Shown: positions 26,377 through 36,220 of the stretch, piece after piece
Position numbering within the stretch: position 1 is the stretch's first letter
Layout of the letters: each line of letters opens with the position of its first letter
Assembly: GCA_052033505.1 (NCBI GenBank)
Contig: JBPOJN010000011.1
Location: forward strand, 1 to 49,299
From: JBPOJN01 sp052033505
GTDB taxonomy: Bacteria > UBA10199 > JACPAL01 > GCA-016699445
Length of the DNA stretch: 49,299 bases
Reading direction: 5' to 3'
Program-made: the position numbers and the translations under genes
The notes under the pieces: generated by a model
The model's database searches: none
The model's input: the letters and a program-made list of their open reading frames with translations, nothing else
Told to the model about the DNA's origin: nothing

Positions 26377-26422
26377 ATAACATTAAATTGTACATTTAAT
26401 GTTATTTATATACAATTTAATG
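26377..26422 (+). promoter_or_regulatory. HipB-type operator: overlapping inverted repeats
   Basis: ATAACATTAAA (26377-26387) and TTTAATGTTAT (26395-26405) are an exact 11-bp inverted repeat. CATTAAATTGTA (26381-26392) and TACAATTTAATG (26411-26422) form a second, exact 12-bp one using an overlapping half-site. The last half-site ends four bases before the hipB-like ATG. The layout is that of a toxin-antitoxin autoregulatory operator. Confidence 0.75.
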
Positions 26423-26426
26423 CTCT

Positions 26427-26774
26427 ATGAGGCTCAAATCTTGGAAAAATCACCTTACCGCAGACGCTGAAATCGGCCTTCAAGAAGTAGGCCGATTGAT
26501 CGCGGAAGCACGAAAACGACGAGGGTTAAGCGTGGCGGATCTATCCCAAAGGCTGGGCGTGGACCGCAGAACCCTCGCCCAATTGGAAGCCGGCCATCCC
26601 GGCGTTTCTCTTGGTCTTTTTTTTCAAATCCTAAGCCTTCTGAATCTCGTCAAAGGCCTCGAAGAATTCTTGAAACCCGAAAACGACATCGAAACGGCGG
26701 CGATGCAGGTGCGCGCGATCCGGAAACGGAAACGAATCTCCAAAAAAATTCCCGACAGCGAGGTGAATTTTTAA
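26427..26774 (+). CDS. HipB-like XRE-family antitoxin/repressor
   Basis: A 115-residue DNA-binding protein. The helix-turn-helix is VGRLIAEARKRRGLSVADLSQRLGVDRRTLAQLEAGHPGVSLGLFFQILSLL, a standard Cro/XRE HTH. The tail is basic (RAIRKRKRISKK). It overlaps the HipA-like gene by one base (TAATG) and sits immediately after a set of inverted repeats, so it most likely neutralises HipA and represses the operon. No Shine-Dalgarno precedes the ATG, which is within four bases of an operator half-site, suggesting a very short or absent leader. Confidence 0.88.
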   Translation: MRLKSWKNHLTADAEIGLQEVGRLIAEARKRRGLSVADLSQRLGVDRRTLAQLEAGHPGVSLGLFFQILSLLNLVKGLEEFLKPENDIETAAMQVRAIRKRKRISKKIPDSEVNF

Positions 26775-28006
26775 TGCTCACGCGGCTGTATGTGTTGATT
26801 CAATTAAACGGAGATTGGGTCCCATGCGGCCTTCTGGAATACCGGGAGGAAGGCCGTCGTTCTTCGAGCATTTTTCGTTACGGCAAAAAATACCTCGCCC
26901 GAGCGGACGGTCTTTCCGTCGATCCGGTTCAATTACCCCTGGAAGACCGCAGTTTCGAGACTCCCGAAGGCTTTTCTCTCTTCAACGGCCTGCGCGACGC
27001 CGCGCCCGACAAGTGGGGCCGCTATCTACTCGATAAAAAATTTTCGAGGTCTTTGAGCGAGATCGAGTACATCGCGGCCTCCGGCGACGATCGCGTCGGC
27101 GCTCTGGGATTCACGGACTCCTTGGAAGCCGGCCCCCGGCAATACGAGCCGGGGGAAATTTTCAAAAACCGCCCCGGTCCGAAAAGATTAAATTTAAGCG
27201 AATGCCTCGGAGCCATCGACGATGCCGTCGCCTCCGAAGAAACCGAACGCCTCAAACGCTACCTCGACTATGGCCCTTCTCTCGGAGGCGCGCGGCCCAA
27301 GGCGACCGTGGCCTGGAAAAATGAGCTTTATCTGGCTAAGTTTTCTTACTCTCTCGATTCTAAAAATGAACCCTTGATCGAATACGCGACCATGACGTTA
27401 GCGAAGAAATGCGGATTGAACGTCCCCGAACTTCACCTGGAGAAAGTCGACGGCCGTTCGGTTTTTCTGATCAAGCGTTTCGACCGGCAAAAGAACGTCC
27501 GCATTCCCTTTGTTTCAGGCCTGACGATGACGGGAACGCATGAAAGCGATTTCGGGTCGTGGAGTTATTTTTCTCTCGCCGACGCTATTTTACGTTTCGC
27601 CGAAAATCCGGCGAAAGATTTACGAGAACTCTTTCGCCGTCTGGTCTTCAACATCGCCGTTTATAACAACGACGATCATCCGCGGAATTTCGGATTCTTG
27701 GGCGACGGTAAATATTGGAATCTCTCCCCCGCTTACGACGTACTGCCCGCCGTGGTGAATACTCAAACTTATGCGTTAGCCATGACTCTCGGGAACGAAG
27801 GAAGACGCGCTTCCTATAAAAACGCGTTTTCTCTGTGCGGGAGATTCCGACTTTCCCAATCCCAAGCCCAAGAGATCATCGGCGAGATTCAAGAAACGAC
27901 CGTTCATTGGAAAGAGCATTTTAAAAAAACCGGAGTTTCTGCCACCGATGTTAAAATTCTGGAGAATAGTTTCCAATCCACAGAGAGCCGCTTAAAATAT
28001 TCCTAA
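26774..28006 (+). CDS. HipA-like serine/threonine kinase toxin
   Basis: A 410-residue protein with the HipA layout: HipA N-terminal domain (LFNGLRDAAPDKWGRYLL; YIAASGDDRVGALGF), the Gly-rich loop LGGARPK where E. coli HipA is autophosphorylated on Ser (Ser is present in PSLGGARPK), the catalytic loop NNDDHPRNFGF and the metal-binding SPAYDVLP. The known E. coli HipA phosphorylates glutamyl-tRNA synthetase and causes persistence; the target here is not known. Intact motifs argue for an active kinase. It is translationally coupled to the XRE antitoxin. Confidence 0.92.
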   Translation: MLTRLYVLIQLNGDWVPCGLLEYREEGRRSSSIFRYGKKYLARADGLSVDPVQLPLEDRSFETPEGFSLFNGLRDAAPDKWGRYLLDKKFSRSLSEIEYIAASGDDRVGALGFTDSLEAGPRQYEPGEIFKNRPGPKRLNLSECLGAIDDAVASEETERLKRYLDYGPSLGGARPKATVAWKNELYLAKFSYSLDSKNEPLIEYATMTLAKKCGLNVPELHLEKVDGRSVFLIKRFDRQKNVRIPFVSGLTMTGTHESDFGSWSYFSLADAILRFAENPAKDLRELFRRLVFNIAVYNNDDHPRNFGFLGDGKYWNLSPAYDVLPAVVNTQTYALAMTLGNEGRRASYKNAFSLCGRFRLSQSQAQEIIGEIQETTVHWKEHFKKTGVSATDVKILENSFQSTESRLKYS

Positions 28007-28049
28007 AAACCCGTAACTTTCCTTTCTTTCGATCGAAGACCCAGAGACC

Positions 28050-30173
28050 ATGGGTTCTTTACTGACGCGCTTTTTGACGGGTCGCAACCCGATCAACGCC
28101 TATACCACTCCGTACGATTCTCCGGGCATTGGTAGGCTAACGCCTACGGCGCATTCCGGGGATGAAGACGCTCCGCATTTGAGCGGTGGATTACCGGCCG
28201 GCCCCAGTCTGTCCCATGCCGCCAGAAAATTCGCATTGGATCCCAAGAGACCAGAACGGACGGATACCGCCGCCGCGATCGTCCTGTATTTCCTCCGCAA
28301 GATAAACATCACGAACACGCGAGACGAAAAATGCCTCACTCCCGCCGCTCAAGAAGCCCGCAAGCGGGTGGAAGCGATGCTGACGGAGATCGCCGCCGAT
28401 CCCCGCGTCGTGAATCCCATCACGGAAGCTTTAAACAACAGAAGCTTCAAAGTCCGGCGGAACGCGGCCCAGTTGGCGAGCTCGCTCTTCAGCGTTTTGC
28501 CTGAGGAAATCGCCCGAGGTTTAAAGCCGTTGTTCCTGACAATGATCCAAGATGCTCATCCAACGCTCCGGATAATGGGTTTAACGGCTTTATGCAGGTA
28601 CGTATTTCCAGACATCGCAGACCCCAAAGACATCGGACGAGAAGAAGCACGTGCGGAATGTAAAAAAGCTTTGAAAGACGAGCACGCCGCCGTCCGACGC
28701 GCCGTCATCGTAATGCTTCGATCTATGACGCATGAGGATCATTTCGAGACATGGACCGAAATGTCCCAGGATCCCGACACCGAAGTCGCGGGAGAAGCCG
28801 TTTTCAGCCTGAGTTTTTTATCCGATCCGCGGGTCGTGCCTTTTTTGATAGACGTTCTGCAAGGACCAAGGAAAGAATTACGCGCCTGGGCCGCACGGGC
28901 CTTTGCCAACGCTCCGCATGCGGAAGCCGTCGACGCGCTGATCTCCGCCGCTTTGGAGCAAGACGTTTCGCGGGGAAGTCACTTCATAGCGGCGTTGAAA
29001 AAACTGGCCGATGTCCCACAATCTCCCGTCTTGCCTGCTCTGAGAAAAAGGCTTCACGAGGAGGGCATCGCGCAACTCCTCTTCCGACTCGGTGAAGTCG
29101 AACCCTTCATCGAATCCACTTTCCTCCGTCTCCTGGCGTCAGGTGGGCCGCCGGATCCTTTGGACAGAGAGGCCTTGCGGCATCACCGCGCGGGAGAAAC
29201 GATTTGCTCCTATCTCAGAATCCATCCGGATCTCCTCGAAAATTACCGGGAGAAAATAGCGGACCTCTCCAAGAATGATTTACTGTGGGATGTTTATGAT
29301 TTGGCGAATCCGCCGACTGCTGGGAAACCGCAGGATCCCGTCGAAAACCGGGATGCCGCAGAGGCCTTGAAAGATAAAATCACGGAAGCCGGAGAAAAAA
29401 TCCGCGATGAAATTTCCAGGAGATTAGGATTCGAAGCCGATCATTACGTAGGAACGTCTACGGGCAATCACGGCGTTTACGGGAACGTACTCACGCTTCA
29501 AGGACCGTCTTTGGCCTTGGGATTTAAGATGGCCGCGGAACTGAGACATGAGATAAACTACGATATTTTGGAGGAAATCAAAATCGAGCTGGGTGATTCC
29601 CTGGAAGAATTAAAAGAACGTTTCTCTCTCCTCAATTTCCTGGTCCATCATGAAATAGCACACGTTCTGCAAGACCGCCTGGAGATGTTACATCCGGCTC
29701 CCCAGACGAATTCGTTTCCTCATTTTGACGAGGCCATGGTCGTTCATTATGCCAACGAGATTCTCTTGGATCGATTCGCGTTTTGGGCCGGACGAAAAAT
29801 CTACGTCCACGAGGGGCCGGAAGGTTTCGGTGAGAATAAAGAAAACGCCCGCGAAGCCGCTTCCATCAAGGCTTATTCGATTTTGTTAAATCTTATTTTC
29901 AGAAACCTAGACTCCGGAGTGCACGTGCTTCCAGACGAGACCCTGGCGCGATTCGTGGCGGTCGCCGAGGAAATGTCGCAGAGCCGATGGATCGACGAAG
30001 AAACCCGGCAAGTCCTCGTGCAAGGCTCTAAATCAATGCACGCCCTCGCCGCTCAGAAAAAGTCATCGGAAGTTATTTCGGAGATGGATCGCCTCATCTC
30101 TCTCTACCGGGGAATTTTCAATTACCGTTCCATCTCTTCGCTGACAGTGCCGTTCTCCGATCCGTCTTCTTAG
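28050..30173 (+). CDS. HEAT-repeat protein with HExxH metalloprotease-like domain
   Basis: A 707-residue protein without signal peptide. Residues about 105-350 hold HEAT/Armadillo-type repeats (SFKVRRNAAQLASSL, HAAVRRAVIVMLRSM, DTEVAGEAVFSLSFL, RKELRAWAARAFANA). The C-terminal part has NFLVHHEIAHVLQDRL with HExxH at residues 534-538, followed by HFDEAMVVHYANEILLDRFAF, which could give the third metal ligand. This combination suggests a repeat scaffold guiding a zinc protease, or a degenerate enzyme. I do not know a named family for it. The 3' end overlaps the convergent lhr gene by 56 bp. Confidence 0.7.
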   Translation: MGSLLTRFLTGRNPINAYTTPYDSPGIGRLTPTAHSGDEDAPHLSGGLPAGPSLSHAARKFALDPKRPERTDTAAAIVLYFLRKINITNTRDEKCLTPAAQEARKRVEAMLTEIAADPRVVNPITEALNNRSFKVRRNAAQLASSLFSVLPEEIARGLKPLFLTMIQDAHPTLRIMGLTALCRYVFPDIADPKDIGREEARAECKKALKDEHAAVRRAVIVMLRSMTHEDHFETWTEMSQDPDTEVAGEAVFSLSFLSDPRVVPFLIDVLQGPRKELRAWAARAFANAPHAEAVDALISAALEQDVSRGSHFIAALKKLADVPQSPVLPALRKRLHEEGIAQLLFRLGEVEPFIESTFLRLLASGGPPDPLDREALRHHRAGETICSYLRIHPDLLENYREKIADLSKNDLLWDVYDLANPPTAGKPQDPVENRDAAEALKDKITEAGEKIRDEISRRLGFEADHYVGTSTGNHGVYGNVLTLQGPSLALGFKMAAELRHEINYDILEEIKIELGDSLEELKERFSLLNFLVHHEIAHVLQDRLEMLHPAPQTNSFPHFDEAMVVHYANEILLDRFAFWAGRKIYVHEGPEGFGENKENAREAASIKAYSILLNLIFRNLDSGVHVLPDETLARFVAVAEEMSQSRWIDEETRQVLVQGSKSMHALAAQKKSSEVISEMDRLISLYRGIFNYRSISSLTVPFSDPSS

Positions 30174-33100
30174 AATCTTCCCAAGGCACTCCTGCGACGA
30201 ACGTCACCTGATGGGATAATTTCGCCGGAATCCTCGTCGAGGACGTGAAAAGGCCGGTTACATTCAAAGGGTCGGCCGCGGAAATTTGAACGCGTTGAGT
30301 CTCTTCTTCCTGCTTTCGCTTTTGTGCGCGCAACGCTTCGACCGCCACCGGCAATGCGAATTGCTCCCCCGCGAAACCCGCGACGAAACGGCCGCCCCGG
30401 ATCTCGCCGCGCGCTTCGAGACGGCGGTAAACGCCGAGCATCACGCGCCAAGGCGGACATAACGGATCGCGCACGGCCAAATCCCGAAAGACGATGCCCC
30501 AGCGGCGTAAATATTGTTGGGCGATGTTCTCGATTTCGACCCGCTCTCCTAACGGGCCTTTGTCGGAAATTTCAGAAAGACCATTACGCAAAGACTCGGG
30601 CCGTATCAGGGACCACCGGCCTCCCGATCCCAAGAACAAAGGCTTCGGTCCATGGCCGTATCGCGCGAGCAGCCGCGTTTTTTCGCGGCGGCGGTCGGGA
30701 TCGATGAGATTGCGGATGCCGGAAAACCCGTCGCAGGTGACGGCTCCGGCCGCGACGAGCTCCCAGAGCGCTTGGTCGAGGTCGGTGCGCAGGCGGCCGG
30801 TCGCTTCTTTGAGTTCGTTGAAGAACATCGGCCCGCGTTTTTGCAGGAGATCCAGCAACGCCTTCGCGGAATCACCCAGCTCTTCGGTCCAATTTTTCGG
30901 GGGACGGCTTAAATTCAAAAGCCATGGCAAGTCTTCGCGCAGCATCAGCGAGACCGTCGTGTTGCGGTGCGGGAGCGCCCGGCGGCGCACGGGACTTTCT
31001 CCCTCTTCACCCTCTTCTTCTTTTCCGGCGCGATTCACGGAAAGCCGTCCCCAGACGACGGAGCCGTTCAGGCAAAGTTCATTCAGGAGCGACGGCTGAT
31101 AGTCCGCGAGGCGCGCGGGGAAAATTTCCTGCTCCCACGCGGCCGCGGGGATTTGCAGGCCTTGGAGTTGTTGAATGATTTCCAGGAGTCCGTACGGACC
31201 TTCGAGCTGGCTGCCGGGAACCACATGCTGCCATTCCAGCAGATAACGCACGAATTCCGCGGTCGTGGCGGGTTCGATCGCTTGCCGGATATGGCCTAAA
31301 CAGCGTCGATGAATGCGGGCAATAACATCACGATCCACCCATTCGATCATAGGGGCTCGCGTCGCCCCCTCCGCCGGCAAAGCCGTCAGAGCCTCCCCCT
31401 CAACGCCGCTTTGCGGCTTGAAATTTCCCCGCAAGACCGTGCCTGCGGCTTCGATTCTCAAGAGTGCTACCTCAGTCACGGCGACCGGCAAACCCACTCG
31501 ATTGGCCCATTCCGCGGCGGTCGCGGGACCTCCGATACGCAACCAGCTCGTCAGCACTTCGGCCACGGCGTCTTCCCGGTCGGCAAAAACTTTTTCGGCG
31601 ATTTCCTTTTTCTCGGTCGAAACGAAATGCGTTTCGTATTCGAGAGCCCGGCCTGCCTTCACGAGATCGCGCATCCAGGAACTCCATTCGGTGATCCCTT
31701 CGGCTAGAAATCCCCGTTTCGGGATCATCACGAGTTCGCGCAAGAGATCGGCCAATTCATCGACGGTGCGGACGTCGGGACGGATCTCTTCTTCGACTTC
31801 TTCGATGACCGCGGGATCGAGGCCGCCGAACGCGCGCAGATCTTCTTCCGAAAGGATCCGTCGCGTCGAGACGGCCCGCGCGCGGCGTTCTTCAAGCGGG
31901 GCGTCGTCGAGATACGTGTAGGGATTCGAATTCAAAATTTCATGCGTGAGCGGCGACGGCGTCGGCGTGTCTTTCGCGATCAAACGCACTTCGTGCCTTT
32001 CGATACGCCCCAAGAGGTCGCGGATGCCCTCCAGATCCATGGCTTCGTACAAACAGTCACGCATGGTTTCCGTCACGAGCGGATGATCGGGGATCTTGAT
32101 CGGCCTCTCGACGTTTTCCTGGCAGGCGGCTTGATCCGGAAACGTCGCGGCGAGCAAGTCATCGCTGCGCATGCGCTGGATGATCGGAGGAAGCCTCTTG
32201 CCGCCGGATTGACGCAAGAGAGCCAACGCGCGCGTCGCGTCCCACCTCCAGCGCACGCCAAAGACGGGCGCGTCGAGCACGGCCTGTTCGAGCGTCGTCT
32301 CGACAGTGTGAGACGACAGAAAATTAAAAACCGTTTCGAGCGGGAAACTGTGTTGGGGTCCCAACGACAATAAGATCCCATCATCGGTCGCGGCGGCTTG
32401 GAGTTCGAAATTAAAACCGGCGCAGAATTTCTTCCGCAGCGCGAGGCCGAACGCGCGGTTCATGCGTCCGCCGAACGGCGCGTGCAGGACGAGCTGCATG
32501 CCGCCACCTTCATCGAAGAAACGCTCCGCGATCAGTATCTCCTGGGTCGGCAACGCTCCCAAGGCCGCTTTGGCCTGCGATAAATAATGAACGATCTGAC
32601 CCGCTCCAGCGTCGGGGACTCCGCATTCTTCTTGGAGCCAACGGATCGCGCGCTCCGGCGTCTCCAGCATCGGTTCTAAAGTTTTCCGTAGATCCGAAAC
32701 TTCCCAGGAGAGTTCCGCGCTGCGTCCCGGGGCTTCACCCAACCAAAACGGGATCGTCGGCGGTTGGCCATGCGCGTCCACCACGCGCACACGGCCGGTT
32801 TCGACGCGTTGAATTTTCCAGGAACTATTCCCCAACAAAAACACGTCTCCGGCGAGGCTCTCGACCGCGAAGTCTTCTTCGAGGGAACCGATCACGATGC
32901 CTTCGGGTTCTTTGACGACGGCGTAGTTGAAATTATCCGGAATCGCGCCGCCGGAAGTGATCGCAACCAGCCGCGCGCCGCGGCGGGGTTTGAGCGTATG
33001 CGCGACGCCATCCCGGTGCAGCCAGGCGCCGCGCGAACCACGGCCGGTGGCGATGCCTTCGGAAAGCATCGTGACGACTTGATCGAATTCTTTTCGGGGT

Positions 33101-34482
33101 AGCTTCGCGTACGGCCAAGCCCCGCGCACCATGTCGAAGAGTTCATCCTCGGAGAATTCTTCACAGGCGACGGAAGCCACGATTTGTTGCGCCAGGATGT
33201 CCAGCGGATACGGACGCACATAAGTGTGCTCCAAATTCCCGCGCCGTACGCCGCGCACGAACGCGGCGCATTCGATCAATTCATCGCGGGTGACTGGAAA
33301 AATGCGGCCCTTGGGTAAAATGAGCGGAGCGGTTTCGTCATCGGCATTGGCGCGTGACGGGGCGTGGCCGGCGCGGCCGATGCGTTGCAGACCTACCGCC
33401 AGACTGCGCGGACTTCCGAGATGGCAGACCAAATCGATCGCGCCGACATCGATACCGAGTTCCAGCGACGCCGTCGCGACCACGGCCTTCGTGGCGCCGC
33501 TTTTAAGCCGGGTTTCCGTGTCCAACCGGATCTCTTTTGAAAGGCTCCCATGATGCGCGGCCACGGATTCTTCGCCCAGACGCTGCGAGAGCGCATGCGT
33601 CGCGCGTTCTACCAAGCGCCGCGTGTTCACGAAAACGAGCGTACTGCGATGCTCGCGCACGAGCTCGGCCACGCGGTCGTAGACGTCTTCCCATAATTCT
33701 TTGGACGCGACCGCGCTGAATTCCTCGTCCGGAATTTCAATCGCGAGATCCAAATCGCGGCGGTGTCCCGCATTGACGATCGTACAATCGGGCACTCCGG
33801 CCGAATCCACCTTCGCCGTCCCAACCAAGAAACGCGCGATCTCTTCGATGGGCTTTTGCGTCGCCGAAAGACCCACGCGCGTCACGCGGCGGCCGACTAG
33901 GCGATCCAATCGTTCCAACGACAGTGCCAAATGGGACCCGCGCTTGTCTTTCACGATCGCATGGATTTCGTCGACAATGACCGTGGGCGATGAAGTTTTA
34001 GAAAAAATCTTCCGGCTCTTCTCCGCCGTCAGCATGAGATAGAGCGACTCCGGCGTCGTGATCAGGATATGCGGTGGATTTTTTAATATCGCCGCCCGGT
34101 CGCCTTGCGTCGTGTCGCCGGTGCGCAAAGCGGTCCGGATCTTAGGCAACACCCAACCTTCTTTCGCCGCCGCGGCGGCGAGTTCATTCAGCGGCTCTTC
34201 GAGATTTTTCTGGATGTCGTTACTGAGCGCTTTCAAGGGCGAGACGTAGATGACGGACGTTTCGTCTTTCAGTTCGCCTTCCAGGCTCTGAACGATCAAT
34301 CGATTCAAACACGCCAGAAAAGCGGCCAAGGTTTTTCCGGACCCCGTTGGCGCCGCGATCAAAGTATCGCGCCCCGAGGCAATCGACGGCCATCCCAAGA
34401 TCTGAGGCGGCGTGGGCGCTGCGAACTTGCGGTCGAACCAAGCGGCGATGACGGGATGGAAATTTTTGAGGGCCGGATGCAT
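30118..34482 (-). CDS. lhr: Lhr-type DEAD/H superfamily 2 helicase, full length
   Basis: A 1454-residue helicase. RecA-1: Q-motif region PTPPQILGWPSI, Walker A APTGSGKT (residues 44-51), SPLKALSND, TTPESLYLML, DEIH (VIVDEIHAI), SAT (GLSATQKP). RecA-2: LVFVNTRRLVERA, VVATASLELGIDVGAIDLVCHLGSP and QRIGRAGH. Then the winged-helix and the long Lhr-specific C-terminal extension. Lhr is a 3'-5' DNA/RNA-DNA helicase linked to DNA repair; about 1500 residues is the size of E. coli Lhr, while many bacterial forms are only the core. The C-terminal 56 bp overlap the HEAT-protease gene. Confidence 0.95.
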   Translation of the reverse strand: MHPALKNFHPVIAAWFDRKFAAPTPPQILGWPSIASGRDTLIAAPTGSGKTLAAFLACLNRLIVQSLEGELKDETSVIYVSPLKALSNDIQKNLEEPLNELAAAAAKEGWVLPKIRTALRTGDTTQGDRAAILKNPPHILITTPESLYLMLTAEKSRKIFSKTSSPTVIVDEIHAIVKDKRGSHLALSLERLDRLVGRRVTRVGLSATQKPIEEIARFLVGTAKVDSAGVPDCTIVNAGHRRDLDLAIEIPDEEFSAVASKELWEDVYDRVAELVREHRSTLVFVNTRRLVERATHALSQRLGEESVAAHHGSLSKEIRLDTETRLKSGATKAVVATASLELGIDVGAIDLVCHLGSPRSLAVGLQRIGRAGHAPSRANADDETAPLILPKGRIFPVTRDELIECAAFVRGVRRGNLEHTYVRPYPLDILAQQIVASVACEEFSEDELFDMVRGAWPYAKLPRKEFDQVVTMLSEGIATGRGSRGAWLHRDGVAHTLKPRRGARLVAITSGGAIPDNFNYAVVKEPEGIVIGSLEEDFAVESLAGDVFLLGNSSWKIQRVETGRVRVVDAHGQPPTIPFWLGEAPGRSAELSWEVSDLRKTLEPMLETPERAIRWLQEECGVPDAGAGQIVHYLSQAKAALGALPTQEILIAERFFDEGGGMQLVLHAPFGGRMNRAFGLALRKKFCAGFNFELQAAATDDGILLSLGPQHSFPLETVFNFLSSHTVETTLEQAVLDAPVFGVRWRWDATRALALLRQSGGKRLPPIIQRMRSDDLLAATFPDQAACQENVERPIKIPDHPLVTETMRDCLYEAMDLEGIRDLLGRIERHEVRLIAKDTPTPSPLTHEILNSNPYTYLDDAPLEERRARAVSTRRILSEEDLRAFGGLDPAVIEEVEEEIRPDVRTVDELADLLRELVMIPKRGFLAEGITEWSSWMRDLVKAGRALEYETHFVSTEKKEIAEKVFADREDAVAEVLTSWLRIGGPATAAEWANRVGLPVAVTEVALLRIEAAGTVLRGNFKPQSGVEGEALTALPAEGATRAPMIEWVDRDVIARIHRRCLGHIRQAIEPATTAEFVRYLLEWQHVVPGSQLEGPYGLLEIIQQLQGLQIPAAAWEQEIFPARLADYQPSLLNELCLNGSVVWGRLSVNRAGKEEEGEEGESPVRRRALPHRNTTVSLMLREDLPWLLNLSRPPKNWTEELGDSAKALLDLLQKRGPMFFNELKEATGRLRTDLDQALWELVAAGAVTCDGFSGIRNLIDPDRRREKTRLLARYGHGPKPLFLGSGGRWSLIRPESLRNGLSEISDKGPLGERVEIENIAQQYLRRWGIVFRDLAVRDPLCPPWRVMLGVYRRLEARGEIRGGRFVAGFAGEQFALPVAVEALRAQKRKQEEETQRVQISAADPLNVTGLFTSSTRIPAKLSHQVTFVAGVPWEDSKKTDRRTALSAKRWNGN

Positions 34483-34562
34483 GTCCGCACTCTATAAAAA
34501 CGTTTCTTCCGTCACAATCGGGTTTTATGACGCCGACCGCATACATGAGGCCATAAAACCCT

Positions 34563-34631
34563 CTTTACTTATTATTTATATAAGTAAAGTTTACTTTACT
34601 TATTAATTAATCTGGTTAAAATATCTTTACT
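34563..34631 (+). promoter_or_regulatory. Repeated CTTTACTTA half-sites upstream of the Fic gene
   Basis: CTTTACTTA occurs at 34563-34571 and 34594-34602, its reverse complement TAAGTAAAG at 34581-34589, and a partial CTTTACT at 34625-34631 directly against the ATG. The first and third copies each form an inverted repeat with the middle one. The sequence is strongly AT-rich and could be promoter plus operator for autoregulation. No Shine-Dalgarno is visible. Confidence 0.65.
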
Positions 34632-36134
34632 ATGAATCGAGAGACCGGCATATATGCCAAGACCAACGTCACCGGGGAAACCGTCAGAGCTTTCATTCCG
34701 TTTCCGCTACCCCCGACGGAGCCGCCGCTTGAAATTAACGATAATGTTCAAAGTCTTTTGGACCATGCCCGGGAAAAGCTCGGCGAACTTGAATTGGCAA
34801 GCCGGCTGATCCCCTCACTGGAGTGGTTCATTTACGCGTACGTGCGCAAAGAGGCCGTGACCTCTTCCCAGATCGAAGGCACGCAGACCACGCTCGCGGA
34901 CCTATTGACCCTGGAAGCCGATGAACATTTTGAAAAGGACGCAAACCCCGATATCGAGGAGGTGTGCAATTACCTCGACGCGATCCGCTATGCGCGAGAG
35001 GAATTGAGACGGAAAAACGGACTTCCGCTTTCGATGAGACTTCTGAATGAAACCCACAAACGCCTTATGAAAGGCGCGCGGGGGGGAGACAAACGTCCCG
35101 GTGAAATCCGGCAAAGCCAAAATTGGATCGGCGGCTCGCGGCCAGGCAACGCCGCGTTCGTTCCGCCGCCTCCTTCGGAGCTTCCGAAACTTTCGAGCGA
35201 TTTCGAAAAATACATTCATGCGGAAGACGGATTGCCCCCCCTCATTCGCATTGCCCTCCTCCACGTTCAATTCGAGACGATCCATCCATATCTGGATGGG
35301 AACGGCCGCATGGGACGGCTTCTCATCACTCTTTTGTTGGAACACTGGGGACTGCTGACGCAACCGCTTTTGTATTTAAGCTTGTTTTTCAAATGGAGCC
35401 GCGACGAATATTACCGCTTACTCGGCGAAGTGCGTTCGCGGGGGGATTGGGAATCTTGGGTCGTTTTTTTCCTGACCGGAGTCTGCAAAATCGCCGAAGA
35501 TGCCGTCCGACTCGCCCGGCATTTATCGCAAATCGTCAAAGAAGACCGTCAAAAGGTAATAGCAAGCCCTGCCGTCACGACTTTTGCGTTGAAACTTTTC
35601 GAGCTTTTACCCATGCACCCGGTCGTCACCATGGCCAAGGCAGTTAAACTTTTGAAGACTTCAAAACCGACGGCATTGAAAGCGATCGCGATACTCCAAA
35701 AAACAGGAGTTTTGAAAGAAAATACGGGCCGTCAACGGGGAAGACATTTCGAATACACGGATTATTTGGCTAAATTAAAATTCGGCGCGGATTTGAAGAT
35801 GTATAGAATCGTTCTTAATTACGCTTACGAGGAATTCGCCGTGAAAGGCGGCAAAATCACTTACAAAACCAATGCGAGTTACGACTTCTTTTGGGAAACA
35901 CTTCCTGAGGCGGAAAAATATTACAAACTGATCGTCAAAAAATTAAAGAACATGGCCTCTCTCCGGAGCGCGGCGCTTGAATTTTACGATAGCCGTCTCA
36001 ATCAATGGCTTCCGAAAAAATCTTCGCTTTTATGGCCGGGTGATGATGGCGACATTTCAACCTTGCACGCGAGCGACGCCGTCCAAGATAAATTGGCTTC
36101 ATTACAATCCAAGGTTAATGCCGTAAAACTCTAA
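34632..36134 (+). CDS. Fic-domain AMPylase, class II, with extra C-terminal domain
   Basis: A 500-residue protein. An N-terminal inhibitory helix carries SSQIEGT (residues 78-84, inhibitory Glu82). The core motif HPYLDGNGRMGR (residues 218-229) matches HxFxDGNGRxxR with the catalytic His218 and the metal/phosphate residues. A helix-turn-helix-like segment near 330-370 (AVKLLKTSKPTALKAIAILQKTGVLKE) is usual in this subgroup. After it comes about 130 residues (LAKLKFGADLKMYRIVLNYAYEEFAV...) I cannot assign; most such proteins end near 370-380. It should transfer AMP or another nucleotide to target proteins and be autoinhibited by the N-terminal helix. Confidence 0.9.
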   Translation: MNRETGIYAKTNVTGETVRAFIPFPLPPTEPPLEINDNVQSLLDHAREKLGELELASRLIPSLEWFIYAYVRKEAVTSSQIEGTQTTLADLLTLEADEHFEKDANPDIEEVCNYLDAIRYAREELRRKNGLPLSMRLLNETHKRLMKGARGGDKRPGEIRQSQNWIGGSRPGNAAFVPPPPSELPKLSSDFEKYIHAEDGLPPLIRIALLHVQFETIHPYLDGNGRMGRLLITLLLEHWGLLTQPLLYLSLFFKWSRDEYYRLLGEVRSRGDWESWVVFFLTGVCKIAEDAVRLARHLSQIVKEDRQKVIASPAVTTFALKLFELLPMHPVVTMAKAVKLLKTSKPTALKAIAILQKTGVLKENTGRQRGRHFEYTDYLAKLKFGADLKMYRIVLNYAYEEFAVKGGKITYKTNASYDFFWETLPEAEKYYKLIVKKLKNMASLRSAALEFYDSRLNQWLPKKSSLLWPGDDGDISTLHASDAVQDKLASLQSKVNAVKL

Positions 36135-36220
36135 ACCTCGGGAAATACCCGGCGTCTTAACCAGGGTTTCCCCCATAGCCAGGAGTTCGCGGTTCTTTAA
36201 GATATGCTTCGGGGAATTTT

